A stretch of 64,000 nucleotides of DNA. It comes from JANMEB01 sp041745295 (lineage in GTDB: Bacteria > Planctomycetota > Planctomycetia > Pirellulales > Pirellulaceae). Both the position numbers and the translations under genes were made by a program. The stretch spans positions 28,936 to 92,935 of the forward strand of contig JBGTJE010000030.1 of the NCBI GenBank assembly GCA_041745295.1. The letters run 5' to 3'. The notes under the pieces were generated by a model. The model had not been told where the DNA came from, did no database searches, and saw nothing but the letters and a program-made list of their open reading frames with translations. Shown here in pieces: positions 8,827-17,660 of the stretch; the stretch's first letter is position 1; each line of letters begins with the position of its first letter.

Positions 8827-9782
8827 TTGCGAATTCCGAAGCGAAACGGGTCATCGGCTTGGATTAGAATCCGACTGTGGGCACAAATAAACGCGCGGCC
8901 TGAGATATGTGGAACGATCGCTCTGCCCGCATCGCGCTCGTAATACGTTTCAAAAACGCTTCCCAAGATTCCCGCTTGCCGCCAGACTTGGCCCGGTGCC
9001 AGCATACCGTCCGCCGCCAAACACGCCAGCTTGGCGCTGGTTCCCGTGCCACAGGGAGAGCGATCGTACGCGCCGCCCGGGCACATCACAAAGTTCTGAC
9101 TGTCGGCGCCGACGGCCGCGCCCGATCCGAACAGTTCGACATGATCAATGCGAGCGCCACCTTCCCCCGTGATCCCCTGATCGGCAAGCGCCGAATCAAT
9201 CATCAATGTGACGGTCGTCAACCGCGGTGCATTGTCGAGCGAGATTCGCTCCGAAGAATTCTTGACCAAGAAGAACCAATTCCCGCCCCAAGCGATATCC
9301 CCTTCGACCCTGCCGTAGTCGGGGACGTCAACTGCTACGCTGGCGCGGTAACGAAAGGCCGGAACGTTGACGATCGTCACGCGCGAGTGGTCGTGGAGGG
9401 TCGCCGCGACGATTCCCACGGGCGTTTCAATCCGATACTTGCCAGGTATGATCCGTCCGATGTGGCCGAGCGTGACCAGCAAGCCAATCATGCCGTGGCC
9501 ACACATTCCCAAATAACCAACATTATTGAAAAAGATGACCGCGGCCTCGCAATGTGGGTCGTGTGGCTCAACCAGCAGTCCCCCGACAAGCACATCCGAG
9601 CCGCGTGGTTCATTGACAATTGCCGATCGAATCGTATCGAATCGTTGGCGAAAAATCTCCCGCCGTTCGGCGAGGCTACCCGAGCCCAAATCTGGCCCCC
9701 CCGCCAGGACGATCCGCGTCGGCTCGCCCTCGGTGTGCGAATCGATGACTTCAATCTCAGCGGAAAAGCTGGCGTTGGACAT
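8823..9782 (-). CDS. 4-hydroxyproline 2-epimerase (proline racemase family)
   Basis: 319 residues from the ATG at 9782; an in-frame extension further upstream adds only 15 unlikely residues. Both catalytic cysteines of the proline racemase superfamily are present: Cys94 in MCGHG and Cys244 in SPCGTGTSAK. Two cysteines mean racemase/epimerase rather than trans-3-hydroxyproline dehydratase, which has Thr in the second position. Together with the dehydrogenase, DapA-family and ALDH genes next to it, the best assignment is conversion of trans-4-hydroxy-L-proline to cis-4-hydroxy-D-proline, the entry step. Cytoplasmic. Confidence 0.9.
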   Translation of the reverse strand: MSNASFSAEIEVIDSHTEGEPTRIVLAGGPDLGSGSLAERREIFRQRFDTIRSAIVNEPRGSDVLVGGLLVEPHDPHCEAAVIFFNNVGYLGMCGHGMIGLLVTLGHIGRIIPGKYRIETPVGIVAATLHDHSRVTIVNVPAFRYRASVAVDVPDYGRVEGDIAWGGNWFFLVKNSSERISLDNAPRLTTVTLMIDSALADQGITGEGGARIDHVELFGSGAAVGADSQNFVMCPGGAYDRSPCGTGTSAKLACLAADGMLAPGQVWRQAGILGSVFETYYERDAGRAIVPHISGRAFICAHSRILIQADDPFRFGIRK

Positions 9783-9810
9783 GCTGGTTTGAATAAATGA
9801 AAAGAAAATT

Positions 9811-10027
9811 AACCGCAACGAACGCAAAGATCACAAAGAAAACCAGAGGAGAATTCCTGATTCGAGCGGCAGGCCATGAACTTCTGCGCGATTTCGATTG
9901 AACTGAATCCGATTATGTATTGACCGGGATGCTGACAATGGGCTCCACGCAGCCGTTTTGACCGATTCCTAATTTAGAGGTTTCTAGGCCTCCTTTTTTT
10001 CTTTGCGATCTTTGCGTTCGTTGCGGT
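9811..10027. repeat. Inverted repeat of the CGCAACGAACGCAAAGA family
   Basis: A unit of about 32 bases at 9811-9842 recurs in reverse complement with few differences at 9994-10027, so the gap between the epimerase and aldehyde dehydrogenase genes can form a long imperfect hairpin. No gene seen in the gap. Confidence 0.6.
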
Positions 10028-10046
10028 GAATTCTCTTTCGAGGCGT

Positions 10047-11633
10047 CTAAATGCTCTCCGTCGTCCAGTGACCGTCGATGAAGCGGGCCATTTGACCGTT
10101 GGGGTTCTTGTTTCGCAGCGCCGGCGGCAAGCGATCTTCGCGGACGTGGTCGAAGCATTGCAATACGGCAAACCGCCGCAGCGAGGCTGGGATTCCAACC
10201 GCCGTGAATCCGGGATGCCCCGTCGCAGGATACGGTCCGCCATGCTGCATCGCCGGTGAGACGACAACCCCTGTGGGCATTTTGTCGTTCATGAGTCGCC
10301 CGACTTTGGAGCGGAGTAGCTGCGCCAACCGCAGGTAGTCGTTTTCCTCGGTTCCATCAGTTGCCGAATAAATTGCCCCGGTCAAGTTGCCATGCATGCG
10401 CGCGATCAGCCCGGCGATTGCCGAAGAGTTTGTCGCCATCACGAGCAGTGTTGCCGCGCCAAACATCTCGGTTTGAAACAATTCGGAACTGTCCAAGAAT
10501 TGCTGGCCCGTGATTCGCAATAAAGTGTTTTCAAAGGCCAGTCGCTTTCCTTCGAGAGGCTTGCCTCCGGTGGCGAGTACTGCCCCGGCCGCGATAATGC
10601 GGTTCACATTTTCGCCCAGCGACTTCAGTACACCCGGCGAGAGCAGCGTCCCGGGAACCGATTCGCGAAATCGCTGTGCCACGTTGTCTCCAAATTGTTG
10701 GCCGGCCGAATCATCGACAACGAAAACCAGCCCCGGATTTGTACACATTTGGCCCGCGGCGGCCGTGCAACTTGCGAACAGTTGGTCGGCGACTTCGTTC
10801 GGTCGCTCGCGCAACGCGCCGGGCAGAATCACGACCGGATTCAAGCTCGACATTTCCAAGTAGATGGGAATCCCTGCCGCGTCGCACGCCGACTTGAGAG
10901 CCAGTCCGGCTGCCTTGCTTCCGGTAAAGCTAACAGCGCCGACGCGCCGATCTGATACCCAACGCAATCCGACTTCGGGAGGAACGTGATAAAGCAATTG
11001 GCAGGTGGCCGCAGGCAACGTCGATTGAGCAAGTACCTCGGCGGCGATTTCCGCAAATTTGCGAGTCGTCCCGGGGTGGCTGGGATGGCCTTTGGCGATC
11101 ACCGGGTTTCCGGCGGCGATGGCTGCTGCAAAGTCTCCGCCGGCCATCCCATTGAAAGCAAACGGAAAATTGTTCGGGCCAATCGCGATGACCGGGCCGA
11201 TCGGCGCAAAGTACGATCGCAATTCGTTCGCCTTGTCGATCGTCGGCATCGACCAAGAACCATCGCGAGCCGCGCTCGCTGCCTGCAAAAGTTGATGGGT
11301 CGTTCGCTTGAGTTCGACGTCCTTGAGTCGTGGCGAAATTGGCAACCCCGTCTCGCGGTTGGCAATTGCACAGATTTCATCGCCGCTGGTCTCGATCGCC
11401 GCCGCGTACGTCTCCAAAAAATTGGCAATCCGATCCACCGGCATGCTGCGCAGTTCAACGGCCGCGGCACTGGCGGCTTCGAGCATCGCATCGCAATCGG
11501 ACCAGTCGCTGATCGGAAATTGCTCCACCAGCGACTGGCCGTTGGTCGGATCGAACGCCGAAAACGTGCCCGTCGCGGCGGCTGAGCGCCAAACCCCGTC
11601 TGCCAAAATCAGTTGCATCATTCCCCCGTCCAT
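10047..11633 (-). CDS. NAD(P)+-dependent aldehyde dehydrogenase, probable 2-oxoglutarate semialdehyde dehydrogenase
   Basis: 528 residues, matching the long 2,5-dioxovalerate (alpha-ketoglutarate semialdehyde) dehydrogenase branch of the ALDH superfamily. Catalytic Cys297 lies in AAGQMCTNPG, the general base Glu260 in YLEMSSLNP, and the cofactor segment is GPNNFPFAFN...GNPVIAKGHPSHPGT. In hydroxyproline breakdown this enzyme makes 2-oxoglutarate, the last step; the same enzyme also serves pentose and glucarate routes. It lies upstream of the epimerase and dehydrogenase genes in the same direction, separated by a repeat. The exact start is open, as two Met codons are close together. Confidence 0.88.
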   Translation of the reverse strand: MDGGMMQLILADGVWRSAAATGTFSAFDPTNGQSLVEQFPISDWSDCDAMLEAASAAAVELRSMPVDRIANFLETYAAAIETSGDEICAIANRETGLPISPRLKDVELKRTTHQLLQAASAARDGSWSMPTIDKANELRSYFAPIGPVIAIGPNNFPFAFNGMAGGDFAAAIAAGNPVIAKGHPSHPGTTRKFAEIAAEVLAQSTLPAATCQLLYHVPPEVGLRWVSDRRVGAVSFTGSKAAGLALKSACDAAGIPIYLEMSSLNPVVILPGALRERPNEVADQLFASCTAAAGQMCTNPGLVFVVDDSAGQQFGDNVAQRFRESVPGTLLSPGVLKSLGENVNRIIAAGAVLATGGKPLEGKRLAFENTLLRITGQQFLDSSELFQTEMFGAATLLVMATNSSAIAGLIARMHGNLTGAIYSATDGTEENDYLRLAQLLRSKVGRLMNDKMPTGVVVSPAMQHGGPYPATGHPGFTAVGIPASLRRFAVLQCFDHVREDRLPPALRNKNPNGQMARFIDGHWTTESI

Positions 11634-12021
11634 CGATTACTGAGGTCGCGATCCTCAGCATACGAAACAACCGTTTTCTTCGCGATACCCATGGTGGAGT
11701 TCCGGCAAAGCTGCGCGGCGAAACGAGACGCAGCCTCGTTGAGCATCGACAGCCGCCGCGCCGGCTAATTACGCGTTGGCTACTGCCGCCTGTAGCGATT
11801 GTGCTAGACGATCGCAGTCGGAAGCAGTATGAACCGGACCGTTCGAAACGTCAGCCAAGCAGTCCGGACGTAATCTTGAAGAACCATCCACTCGGCGCGT
11901 AATGAAGTCATTCGCTTTGATTGTCGCCGTTCGCGCCGCGAGAGAACGTGCGTTTGCCGAGCAAAAGGCGACACTACCAACGGGGCGAACCTACTCGCCA
12001 AACTCAGCGGCAAGATTTCTC
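11634..12021. other. Intergenic region, no gene seen
   Basis: Lies between the divergent starts of the aldehyde dehydrogenase and the acetyltransferase and should hold both promoters. No RNA gene or strong repeat was recognised. Confidence 0.4.
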
Positions 12022-13311
12022 ATGAACCATCAAACGTCGTTCGTCAATTTCTCCGATTCTACGGCGCGCAACGAACGCTGCAAACGCTGGAATGCACTCT
12101 GGGAAACTAGTACTTCGCGGTTTCCACTTTCGCGCTGGGAACATATCGAATTGTGGCGCGAAACCTTTGCCCCGAACCAATCAATGCAAGGGTTGATTAT
12201 CGAGCGCGACAATCATTGGATCGCAGCACTACCCCTCGTCACGAATCGATTGCTGGGAATGCTCTCGATAGGAGATGTCCCATACGATGACTGGACCGAC
12301 TCGCCGGAATGGATCGTTGCGGAGAACGTGGCCGATGATCCCACGGTGTACGATCAACTGGTCGCCGCATTGCGCAAGCTGCGCTATCCGCTCGTGCGAG
12401 TTGCGCTATTGGCAAAGGGGACGACCGCCAATCTTGGGTTTGAGCAAGCCATCGCTCGGGCGGGATTGGCATTCGATATCGCGGCTCGGTATAAAGTCGG
12501 CATGATTGACGTGTGCGGCCCGAATGCCCCATCGAATTGGGAAGCCTATCAGGCCGCTTGGTCGGGGAACTTTCGTCGCCAAATGCGCAAGATGATGCGC
12601 CGCGCGGAAGAGCTCGGCGGCGTCGAGCTCGTGGTCCATCAGCCAGCCAACAGCAGGGGAGTGGATGAACTAATTCGAGAAGGCTTTGCCATCGAAGACC
12701 AAAGTTGGAAAGGGCGTAATGGCACGTCGGTCATGCGATCTCCCGGAATGTTGGAGTTCTTTATTCGACAGGCCCAATTGCTCGCCGACCAAGCCAAATT
12801 AACTTTGCTGTTCTTGCGGCATGGCGGACAATCCATCGCATTTGAATACGGCTGGACTTGTCGGCGGATTTATTATTCGCCCAAAGTCGGGTTCGATGAT
12901 CGCTTCAGTCATTTGAGCCCGGGCCAAGTCCTGCGGCTTTTATGGTTGGAGAAGCTCTTCGCGGAACGGACTCACGACGCCGTTGATTTTGCGGGACCAC
13001 TATCCGAAGCGACCGAAAAATGGACCACGCGCAGCTATCCGATGCAACGCTTGATCACCGCCACGGGCGCAACCGGTCGAATATTGCTCGGTGCCGGTCG
13101 CGCAGCGCTGCAGCTGCGAACCCAAGCGAAAGCATTCGCCGCCAAAGCAAAAAAGGGGTGGAACGTCCCTGAGTCCTCGACGGGTGTGGTAATCACCGAT
13201 CGAGCAGACGTTGTCGTTGGGTCTCCGGACCCTCCACCCGCGCGCGCTGTGCGCGGGTCTCCCGACCCCGCACTCTCCCGACCGAAGGTCTCCTGTCGCG
13301 CCGCCGAATGA
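12022..13311 (+). CDS. GNAT-fold acetyltransferase (CelD/BioF2-like)
   Basis: 429 residues from the ATG at 12022. It matches the double-GNAT family often annotated as cellulose biosynthesis protein CelD or Acetyltransf_6: WSGNFRRQMRKMMRRAEELG (about 175-195), IEDQSWKGRNGTSV, LTLLFLRHGGQSIAFEYGW and YYSPKVGFDDRFSHLSPGQVLRLLWL, the acyl-CoA/FemAB-like core. Acyl donor and acceptor are unknown. The last 35 or so residues (GSPDPPPARAVRGSPDP) are encoded by a GC-rich, repeat-like sequence and are probably not part of the fold. An extra 40 codons upstream are open but have no family features. Confidence 0.75.
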   Translation: MNHQTSFVNFSDSTARNERCKRWNALWETSTSRFPLSRWEHIELWRETFAPNQSMQGLIIERDNHWIAALPLVTNRLLGMLSIGDVPYDDWTDSPEWIVAENVADDPTVYDQLVAALRKLRYPLVRVALLAKGTTANLGFEQAIARAGLAFDIAARYKVGMIDVCGPNAPSNWEAYQAAWSGNFRRQMRKMMRRAEELGGVELVVHQPANSRGVDELIREGFAIEDQSWKGRNGTSVMRSPGMLEFFIRQAQLLADQAKLTLLFLRHGGQSIAFEYGWTCRRIYYSPKVGFDDRFSHLSPGQVLRLLWLEKLFAERTHDAVDFAGPLSEATEKWTTRSYPMQRLITATGATGRILLGAGRAALQLRTQAKAFAAKAKKGWNVPESSTGVVITDRADVVVGSPDPPPARAVRGSPDPALSRPKVSCRAAE

Positions 13312-13414
13312 GTCTCCTGGCTGCCGGCAAATAAGTTGGTAATTGGCAGGGGTTGTCAATAGACTATTCTTCATGACTGAAGAACCCGCGATTCCTTGAA
13401 CAAGGGCCGCTCGA

Positions 13415-13815
13415 ATGAAATGCTTTTATCATCGAGACGCTGACGCGGTCGGAACGTGCAAGAGCTGCTGCCGCGGCCTTTGTGCGGAATGCGCGGTCGA
13501 GGTTACGGATGGCCTCGCTTGCCGAAGCCGCTGCGAGGAAACGGTCAACTCGTTGTCTGCGCTCATTGATCGAAACCGCCGAACATATCCAAGCGCTACC
13601 GGCCCTTCTACTGCGATGGGTTCTGCTTTGTGCTCGCGGGAATCGCTTTTTTGATTGCCGGATTGTTCACGATACAACGCGGACCAATGAATGTCATTAC
13701 GGTCCTCGGCCTCGTCATGATTCCAATTGGCGGATACCTATTTTGGTACGTTCGCCTCGTGAAGCGGGCAAAGAGCTTGTTCAATTTAGCCGGAGCGCAG
13801 AAACGTTCGGCATGA
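13415..13815 (+). pseudogene. Frameshifted zinc-finger/membrane protein gene
   Basis: The first frame starts with MKCFYHRDADAVGTCKSCCRGLCAEC, a B-box-like cysteine/histidine cluster (H6, C15, C18, C23, C26), and runs on through ETVNSLSALIDRNRRTYP. It then loses sense and stops at 13654. A second frame, shifted by one base, continues from about 13590-13600 with YRPFYCDGFCFVLAGIAFLIAGLFTI and a further hydrophobic stretch (VITVLGLVMIPIGGYLFWYVR), two membrane helices, to the stop at 13815. Small proteins with an N-terminal zinc finger and two C-terminal helices are known, so this looks like one gene of about 132 codons with a single indel, either a true pseudogene or a sequencing error. Confidence 0.65.
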
Positions 13816-14214
13816 CGGTTGCCAAGATGCCACGGGATTGCCCCGTGGAGTTTCACGTTCGTTTCTACTATCAGCTCGAACTAGTCCTTCCCTGGATGCC
13901 ACGGGCTTGCCCCGTGGAGGCTCACATTTATTGGACGGGTGCGTCTTCGCAAAACCTAACCATCCACAGGGCAAGCCTGTGGGATTCAGGAAATAATGTT
14001 CCTCGGCGAGAAGTAGAAGCAAACCTAGCAAACCACGGGATTCGCAGAACAGACGTGCCAAACGTTTGAGCAAATCGAAGCGTGTGAATATTTCCACGCC
14101 CTTCGAAGACTCAGGGACGTGCCACCCAAAACACTTAAAGGCGTGCCAACCCAAAAAACTCAACGACGTCACACCCTTTTGGAAAGCATGGAGACGGCAG
14201 CAAGATTGTGGTGG
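13816..14214. repeat. Repeat block of CCACGGG-TTGCCCCGTGG palindromes
   Basis: Several palindromes of the type CCACGGGCTTGCCCCGTGG and CCACAGGGCAAGCCTGTGG at about 13828-13850, 13899-13920 and 13964-13985. The block from about 13896 to 14040 is similar over most of its length to 41634-41805 beside the tRNA array, including the non-palindromic spacer. No gene was recognised; the gap separates two convergent genes. Confidence 0.65.
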
Positions 14215-15123
14215 TTACGCCCGAACCGATGCCGCTGGCCGAGTTCGTATCCCTTGTCGAATGATCGCCAGGATCCGCTCGCGCTCTTGACCGACAAGGG
14301 GTAAACGCGGGGCGCGAACGGTTTCGGTTCCGTAACCGCATTCTTGGACGGCGAGCTTGATGTACTGCACAAGCTTGACGTGTGTGTCTAAGTGCAGCAG
14401 GGGCATATACCAGCGGTACACAGTGCGGGCTTCCTCGAAACGGCCCGCAGCGGCCAAGTCCCAGAGCAGGCGGTTCTCGGCTGGAAAAGCATTCACCAAT
14501 CCGGAAATCCAACCGACGGCCCCCAACACAATGCTTTCAAGCACCAAATCATCGACGCCGCAAAATAGCAAGAATCGATCGCCGCACACGTTTTTGATAT
14601 CGGTGATTCGACGGACGTCTTCGGACGATTCTTTGATGGCGACAAACTTGGCTTCGTCGGCGAGCTCCAGAAACTGTTCGGGCACGATATCGACTGTGTA
14701 CGAAATCGGGTTGTTGTAGATCATGATCGGTAGATCGCTGGCTTGGGCGACGGTCCGAAAATGCGCGATGGTTTCGCGCGGGTCTGACTTGTAGACCATC
14801 GCCGGCAGGACCATCAATCCGTCAGCGCCAGCGGCTTGAGCATCTGCCGCAAATCGGCAAGCCAGGCGGGAAGTGTATTCGGCGACACCCGAGAGGACCG
14901 GCATCCGCCCCGACACGTGATCGACCGTCGCCCGCAATAAATCCAATTTTTCGCTGTAATCCAGCGAGCAGTTTTCGCCGACTGTGCCGAGCATGATCAG
15001 CCCGTGAATTCCCGCGTCGATCATCGCATCGATGTGCTTGAGCGTGCCGTCAATATTCAGCGACTGATCCCTATGGAATTGAGTCGTCGCGGCAGGGAAC
15101 ACGCCTTTCCAAGTGACTTGCAT
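14215..15123 (-). CDS. DapA-family lyase/deaminase, probable 1-pyrroline-4-hydroxy-2-carboxylate deaminase
   Basis: 302 residues, one TIM barrel of the dihydrodipicolinate synthase/N-acetylneuraminate lyase family. The Schiff-base lysine is Lys164 (FVAIKESS) and the partner tyrosine Tyr136 (IMIYNNP); GTVGENCSL (residues 46-54) fills the place of the GTTGE carboxylate-binding motif. Within a locus that also has 4-hydroxyproline epimerase, D-hydroxyproline dehydrogenase and 2-oxoglutarate semialdehyde dehydrogenase, the expected reaction is deamination of 1-pyrroline-4-hydroxy-2-carboxylate to 2-oxoglutarate semialdehyde, step 3. It is not the lysine-biosynthetic DapA by context, but that cannot be excluded from sequence alone. 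Confidence 0.85.
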   Translation of the reverse strand: MQVTWKGVFPAATTQFHRDQSLNIDGTLKHIDAMIDAGIHGLIMLGTVGENCSLDYSEKLDLLRATVDHVSGRMPVLSGVAEYTSRLACRFAADAQAAGADGLMVLPAMVYKSDPRETIAHFRTVAQASDLPIMIYNNPISYTVDIVPEQFLELADEAKFVAIKESSEDVRRITDIKNVCGDRFLLFCGVDDLVLESIVLGAVGWISGLVNAFPAENRLLWDLAAAGRFEEARTVYRWYMPLLHLDTHVKLVQYIKLAVQECGYGTETVRAPRLPLVGQERERILAIIRQGIRTRPAASVRA

Positions 15124-15641
15124 GTCTGGGCCTGACTTCCAAGATGGTTTGGCGGCTGTCTAGCAGCTCGTTGATTAATGTGGTACGACGCTCCGCGTCG
15201 TGTCTCGCGAAACGTGATTATTGGGAAACCTATCGATCCTTGGGTAGTGGGTCAGTTTCTTTGTAGCCATCATCGCTCCGCGTGATGAGAGCAGCCCCGG
15301 CGGGCGATTTCCAGCGTAATTCGAAATCGATTTCCTCTCGCGGAGCGAGAGGGCTACTATCCATTGGCAAACTGTCCCCCTATCGATCCTTGCGACGCGG
15401 AGCGTCGCACCACACTTACTTCAATTGACTCCTGGAGGCTGTTTTCAGCGAAAAGTACGACTGCCCAACAACGGCCGATTGGGCTATAATCTGGGCTCCA
15501 TAATGTAATAAATGTAATACGCGGGCAATCGCCCGCGGACTGACTTCGGTCGCCTAATTCGGCACGTTCGCGCCGGCGCCATCTCAAGTCGGCAGCATTT
15601 TTTGCGGTCCCGTAAGACTCCGCGCTCGTCGCGGGTATTTC
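15124..15641. repeat. Nested inverted repeats (CGCTCCGCG family) before typA
   Basis: No gene seen. An outer pair of ACGACGCTCCGCGTCG-type arms at about 15183-15201 and 15391-15411 encloses an inner unit at about 15260-15375 that begins TAGCCATCATCGCTCCG and ends CTCTCGCGGAGCGAGAGG. The inner unit has a second copy at about 43784-43895 inside the tRNA array. The typA promoter must lie in the last 150 bases; a TATAAT at 15485 is a possible -10, without a clear -35. Confidence 0.6.
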
Positions 15642-17474
15642 ATGTCCGAACTAACTCGCAACGAAATCCGCAATATTGTCATCATTGCCCACGTCGACCA
15701 TGGCAAGACGACGCTGGTCGATTGCCTTCTTCGGCAAAGCGGCCAGTTTCGCGAAGCGCAATTGCGCGGCGACCAAATCCTCGACACCAATGACTTGGAG
15801 CGCGAGCGCGGGATCACGATTTTGGCCAAAAACATCGCGCTCGAATATCGCGGAATCAAGATCAACATCATTGACACGCCCGGGCACGCTGATTTCGGCG
15901 GCGAAGTCGAACGGGTGCTCAAGATGGCCGACGGTGCATTGCTGCTGATCGACGCCGCCGAAGGGCCGATGCCTCAAACGAGATTCGTACTCAGCAAAGC
16001 CCTCGCATCCGGGTTGAAGCCCATAATCGTCGTCAATAAGATCGATCGACCCGACGGACGACCGATTCAAGTCCTGAACGAGGCCCACGAGCTGATCGTC
16101 GAACTCGGCGGCGAATCGTTCATTGAAGACTTTCATTACCTATTCATGTCAGGTCGACTAGGGTTCGCCAAGCGCGAGCTTGCCGATCCGAACGACGACA
16201 TGCGCCCGCTGTTGGACTCGATCGTGCAATACGTCTCGGGACCGCGCATCGGCAACGTCGACAAGTTCCAAATGCAAGTTGCGAATATCGACTGGTCCGA
16301 GTTCGTTGGCCGCATCGCGATCGGGCGAATTTTTTCCGGCCAAGTGCAACGCGGTCAAAATATCGTCATGATGCAGGCCGACGACAAGCAAACCCCCGCC
16401 AAGATCGCGTCGCTGCATGTGTTCGACAAATTGGGACGGGCGGAAGTTGAATCGGCATCCGCGGGCGATATCGTCGCGATTGTTGGCTTGGAAGGGGTGG
16501 AGATCGGCGATACGATCGTCGACGTCGATCACTTGCAAGCCATGCCTCGGATCAAAGTCGATGAACCGACTCTCGAAATGATCTTTACGATCAATAGTTC
16601 GCCGCTGTCCGGGCGCGACGGCAAGTATGTCACAGGACGCCAGGTCCGCGAACGCTTACTGCGTGAATTGGAGCGCAACGTCGCGCTGCGCGTGCGTACG
16701 GTGGACGGCTCGGATGCGTTCATGGTCGCCGGCCGCGGCGTGTTGCACTTGGCGATCTTGATCGAGACGATGCGCCGCGAAGGCTTTGAACTGTCCGTCG
16801 GCAAACCGCAAGTGGTTTACAAGACGATCAATGGCGTTCGCTGCGAACCGTTTGAGTCGCTCGTCGTCGAAGTCCCTACCGAAAAACTCGGCGCGGTGAT
16901 GGAAATGATTGGCCAGCGGCGCGGCGAATTAATCCAAATGCACACCCGCGATTTGTACACCCATGCCCTGTTTTCGATGCCGGCGCGCGGACTCATCGGA
17001 ATGAGAACGCGCATGCTTAATGCAACCCAAGGTACGGCCGTCATGCACCATCGATTTCTCGAGTATCGGCCGGCGGAAGGAATAATCACCGGGCGCACCA
17101 ACGGCGTCATGGTCTCGATGGCGCACGGTCGGGCGGTGGGTTTCGCGCTTTTTAATTTGCAAGAACGCGCAGAAATGTTCGTCTCCCCCGGCGACGAAGT
17201 CTACGAAGGCATGATCGTTGGCGAGAATAGTCGCGACAATGACTTACCGGTCAATCCGACCAAAGAGAAGAAGCTCACCAACGTTCGGGCGTCGGGCAGC
17301 GACGAAAATATTCTGCTCAAACCCCCCAAACAATTCACGCTCGAAGCGGCGTTGGAGTACATTCAAGACGACGAATTGGTGGAAATCACGCCAACGACGA
17401 TTCGCTTGCGTAAATTCGTTTTGCGCGAAGCCGATCGACGCCGCTTGGGTCGCGCCCCAGTCGCCACAGTGTAA
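15642..17474 (+). CDS. typA: Translational GTPase TypA/BipA
   Basis: 610 residues, normal length. Ribosome-binding GTPase involved in stress adaptation and 50S assembly. The G domain shows AHVDHGKTTL (G1), RERGITI (G2), DTPGHADFGGEVERVL (G3) and NKIDRPDGR (G4). The TypA-specific C-terminal segments MPARGLIGMRTRMLNATQGT, GRTNGVMVSMAHGRA and VNPTKEKKLTNVRASGSDE are present. It stands as a single gene after a repeat region. Confidence 0.96.
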   Translation: MSELTRNEIRNIVIIAHVDHGKTTLVDCLLRQSGQFREAQLRGDQILDTNDLERERGITILAKNIALEYRGIKINIIDTPGHADFGGEVERVLKMADGALLLIDAAEGPMPQTRFVLSKALASGLKPIIVVNKIDRPDGRPIQVLNEAHELIVELGGESFIEDFHYLFMSGRLGFAKRELADPNDDMRPLLDSIVQYVSGPRIGNVDKFQMQVANIDWSEFVGRIAIGRIFSGQVQRGQNIVMMQADDKQTPAKIASLHVFDKLGRAEVESASAGDIVAIVGLEGVEIGDTIVDVDHLQAMPRIKVDEPTLEMIFTINSSPLSGRDGKYVTGRQVRERLLRELERNVALRVRTVDGSDAFMVAGRGVLHLAILIETMRREGFELSVGKPQVVYKTINGVRCEPFESLVVEVPTEKLGAVMEMIGQRRGELIQMHTRDLYTHALFSMPARGLIGMRTRMLNATQGTAVMHHRFLEYRPAEGIITGRTNGVMVSMAHGRAVGFALFNLQERAEMFVSPGDEVYEGMIVGENSRDNDLPVNPTKEKKLTNVRASGSDENILLKPPKQFTLEAALEYIQDDELVEITPTTIRLRKFVLREADRRRLGRAPVATV

Positions 17475-17540
17475 GCGACTTCATTCGTTCCCTCGCCCTC
17501 GCTTCGGGGGAGAGGTCTGGGTGAGGGGCTGTTTGAGTTT
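17475..17540. repeat. CCCTCGCCC...GGGTGAGGGG palindromic repeat
   Basis: A palindromic unit at about 17489-17530 (core CGGGGGAGAGG, arms CCCTCGCCC / GGTGAGGGG). Similar units are at about 28364-28401, 31683-31723 (inside a coding region), 39740-39778, 40965-41000, 49349-49388 and 55141-55161. Here it directly follows typA and may serve as a terminator. Confidence 0.55.
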
Positions 17541-17660
17541 TCGGATTGGCTCGATTTCGTGCGCATTGAACACGCGCCCCCATGTCGGCGATAATACTCT
17601 GCAGACTTCATATGTGAATCTGCGATACACTAACCTCGATTTTCTGGATCGGAGTCAGCG

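Noticed and set aside
13816..14214. CRISPR array
   Set aside because: Palindromes recur, but spacing is irregular and there are no unique spacers of constant length or cas genes.
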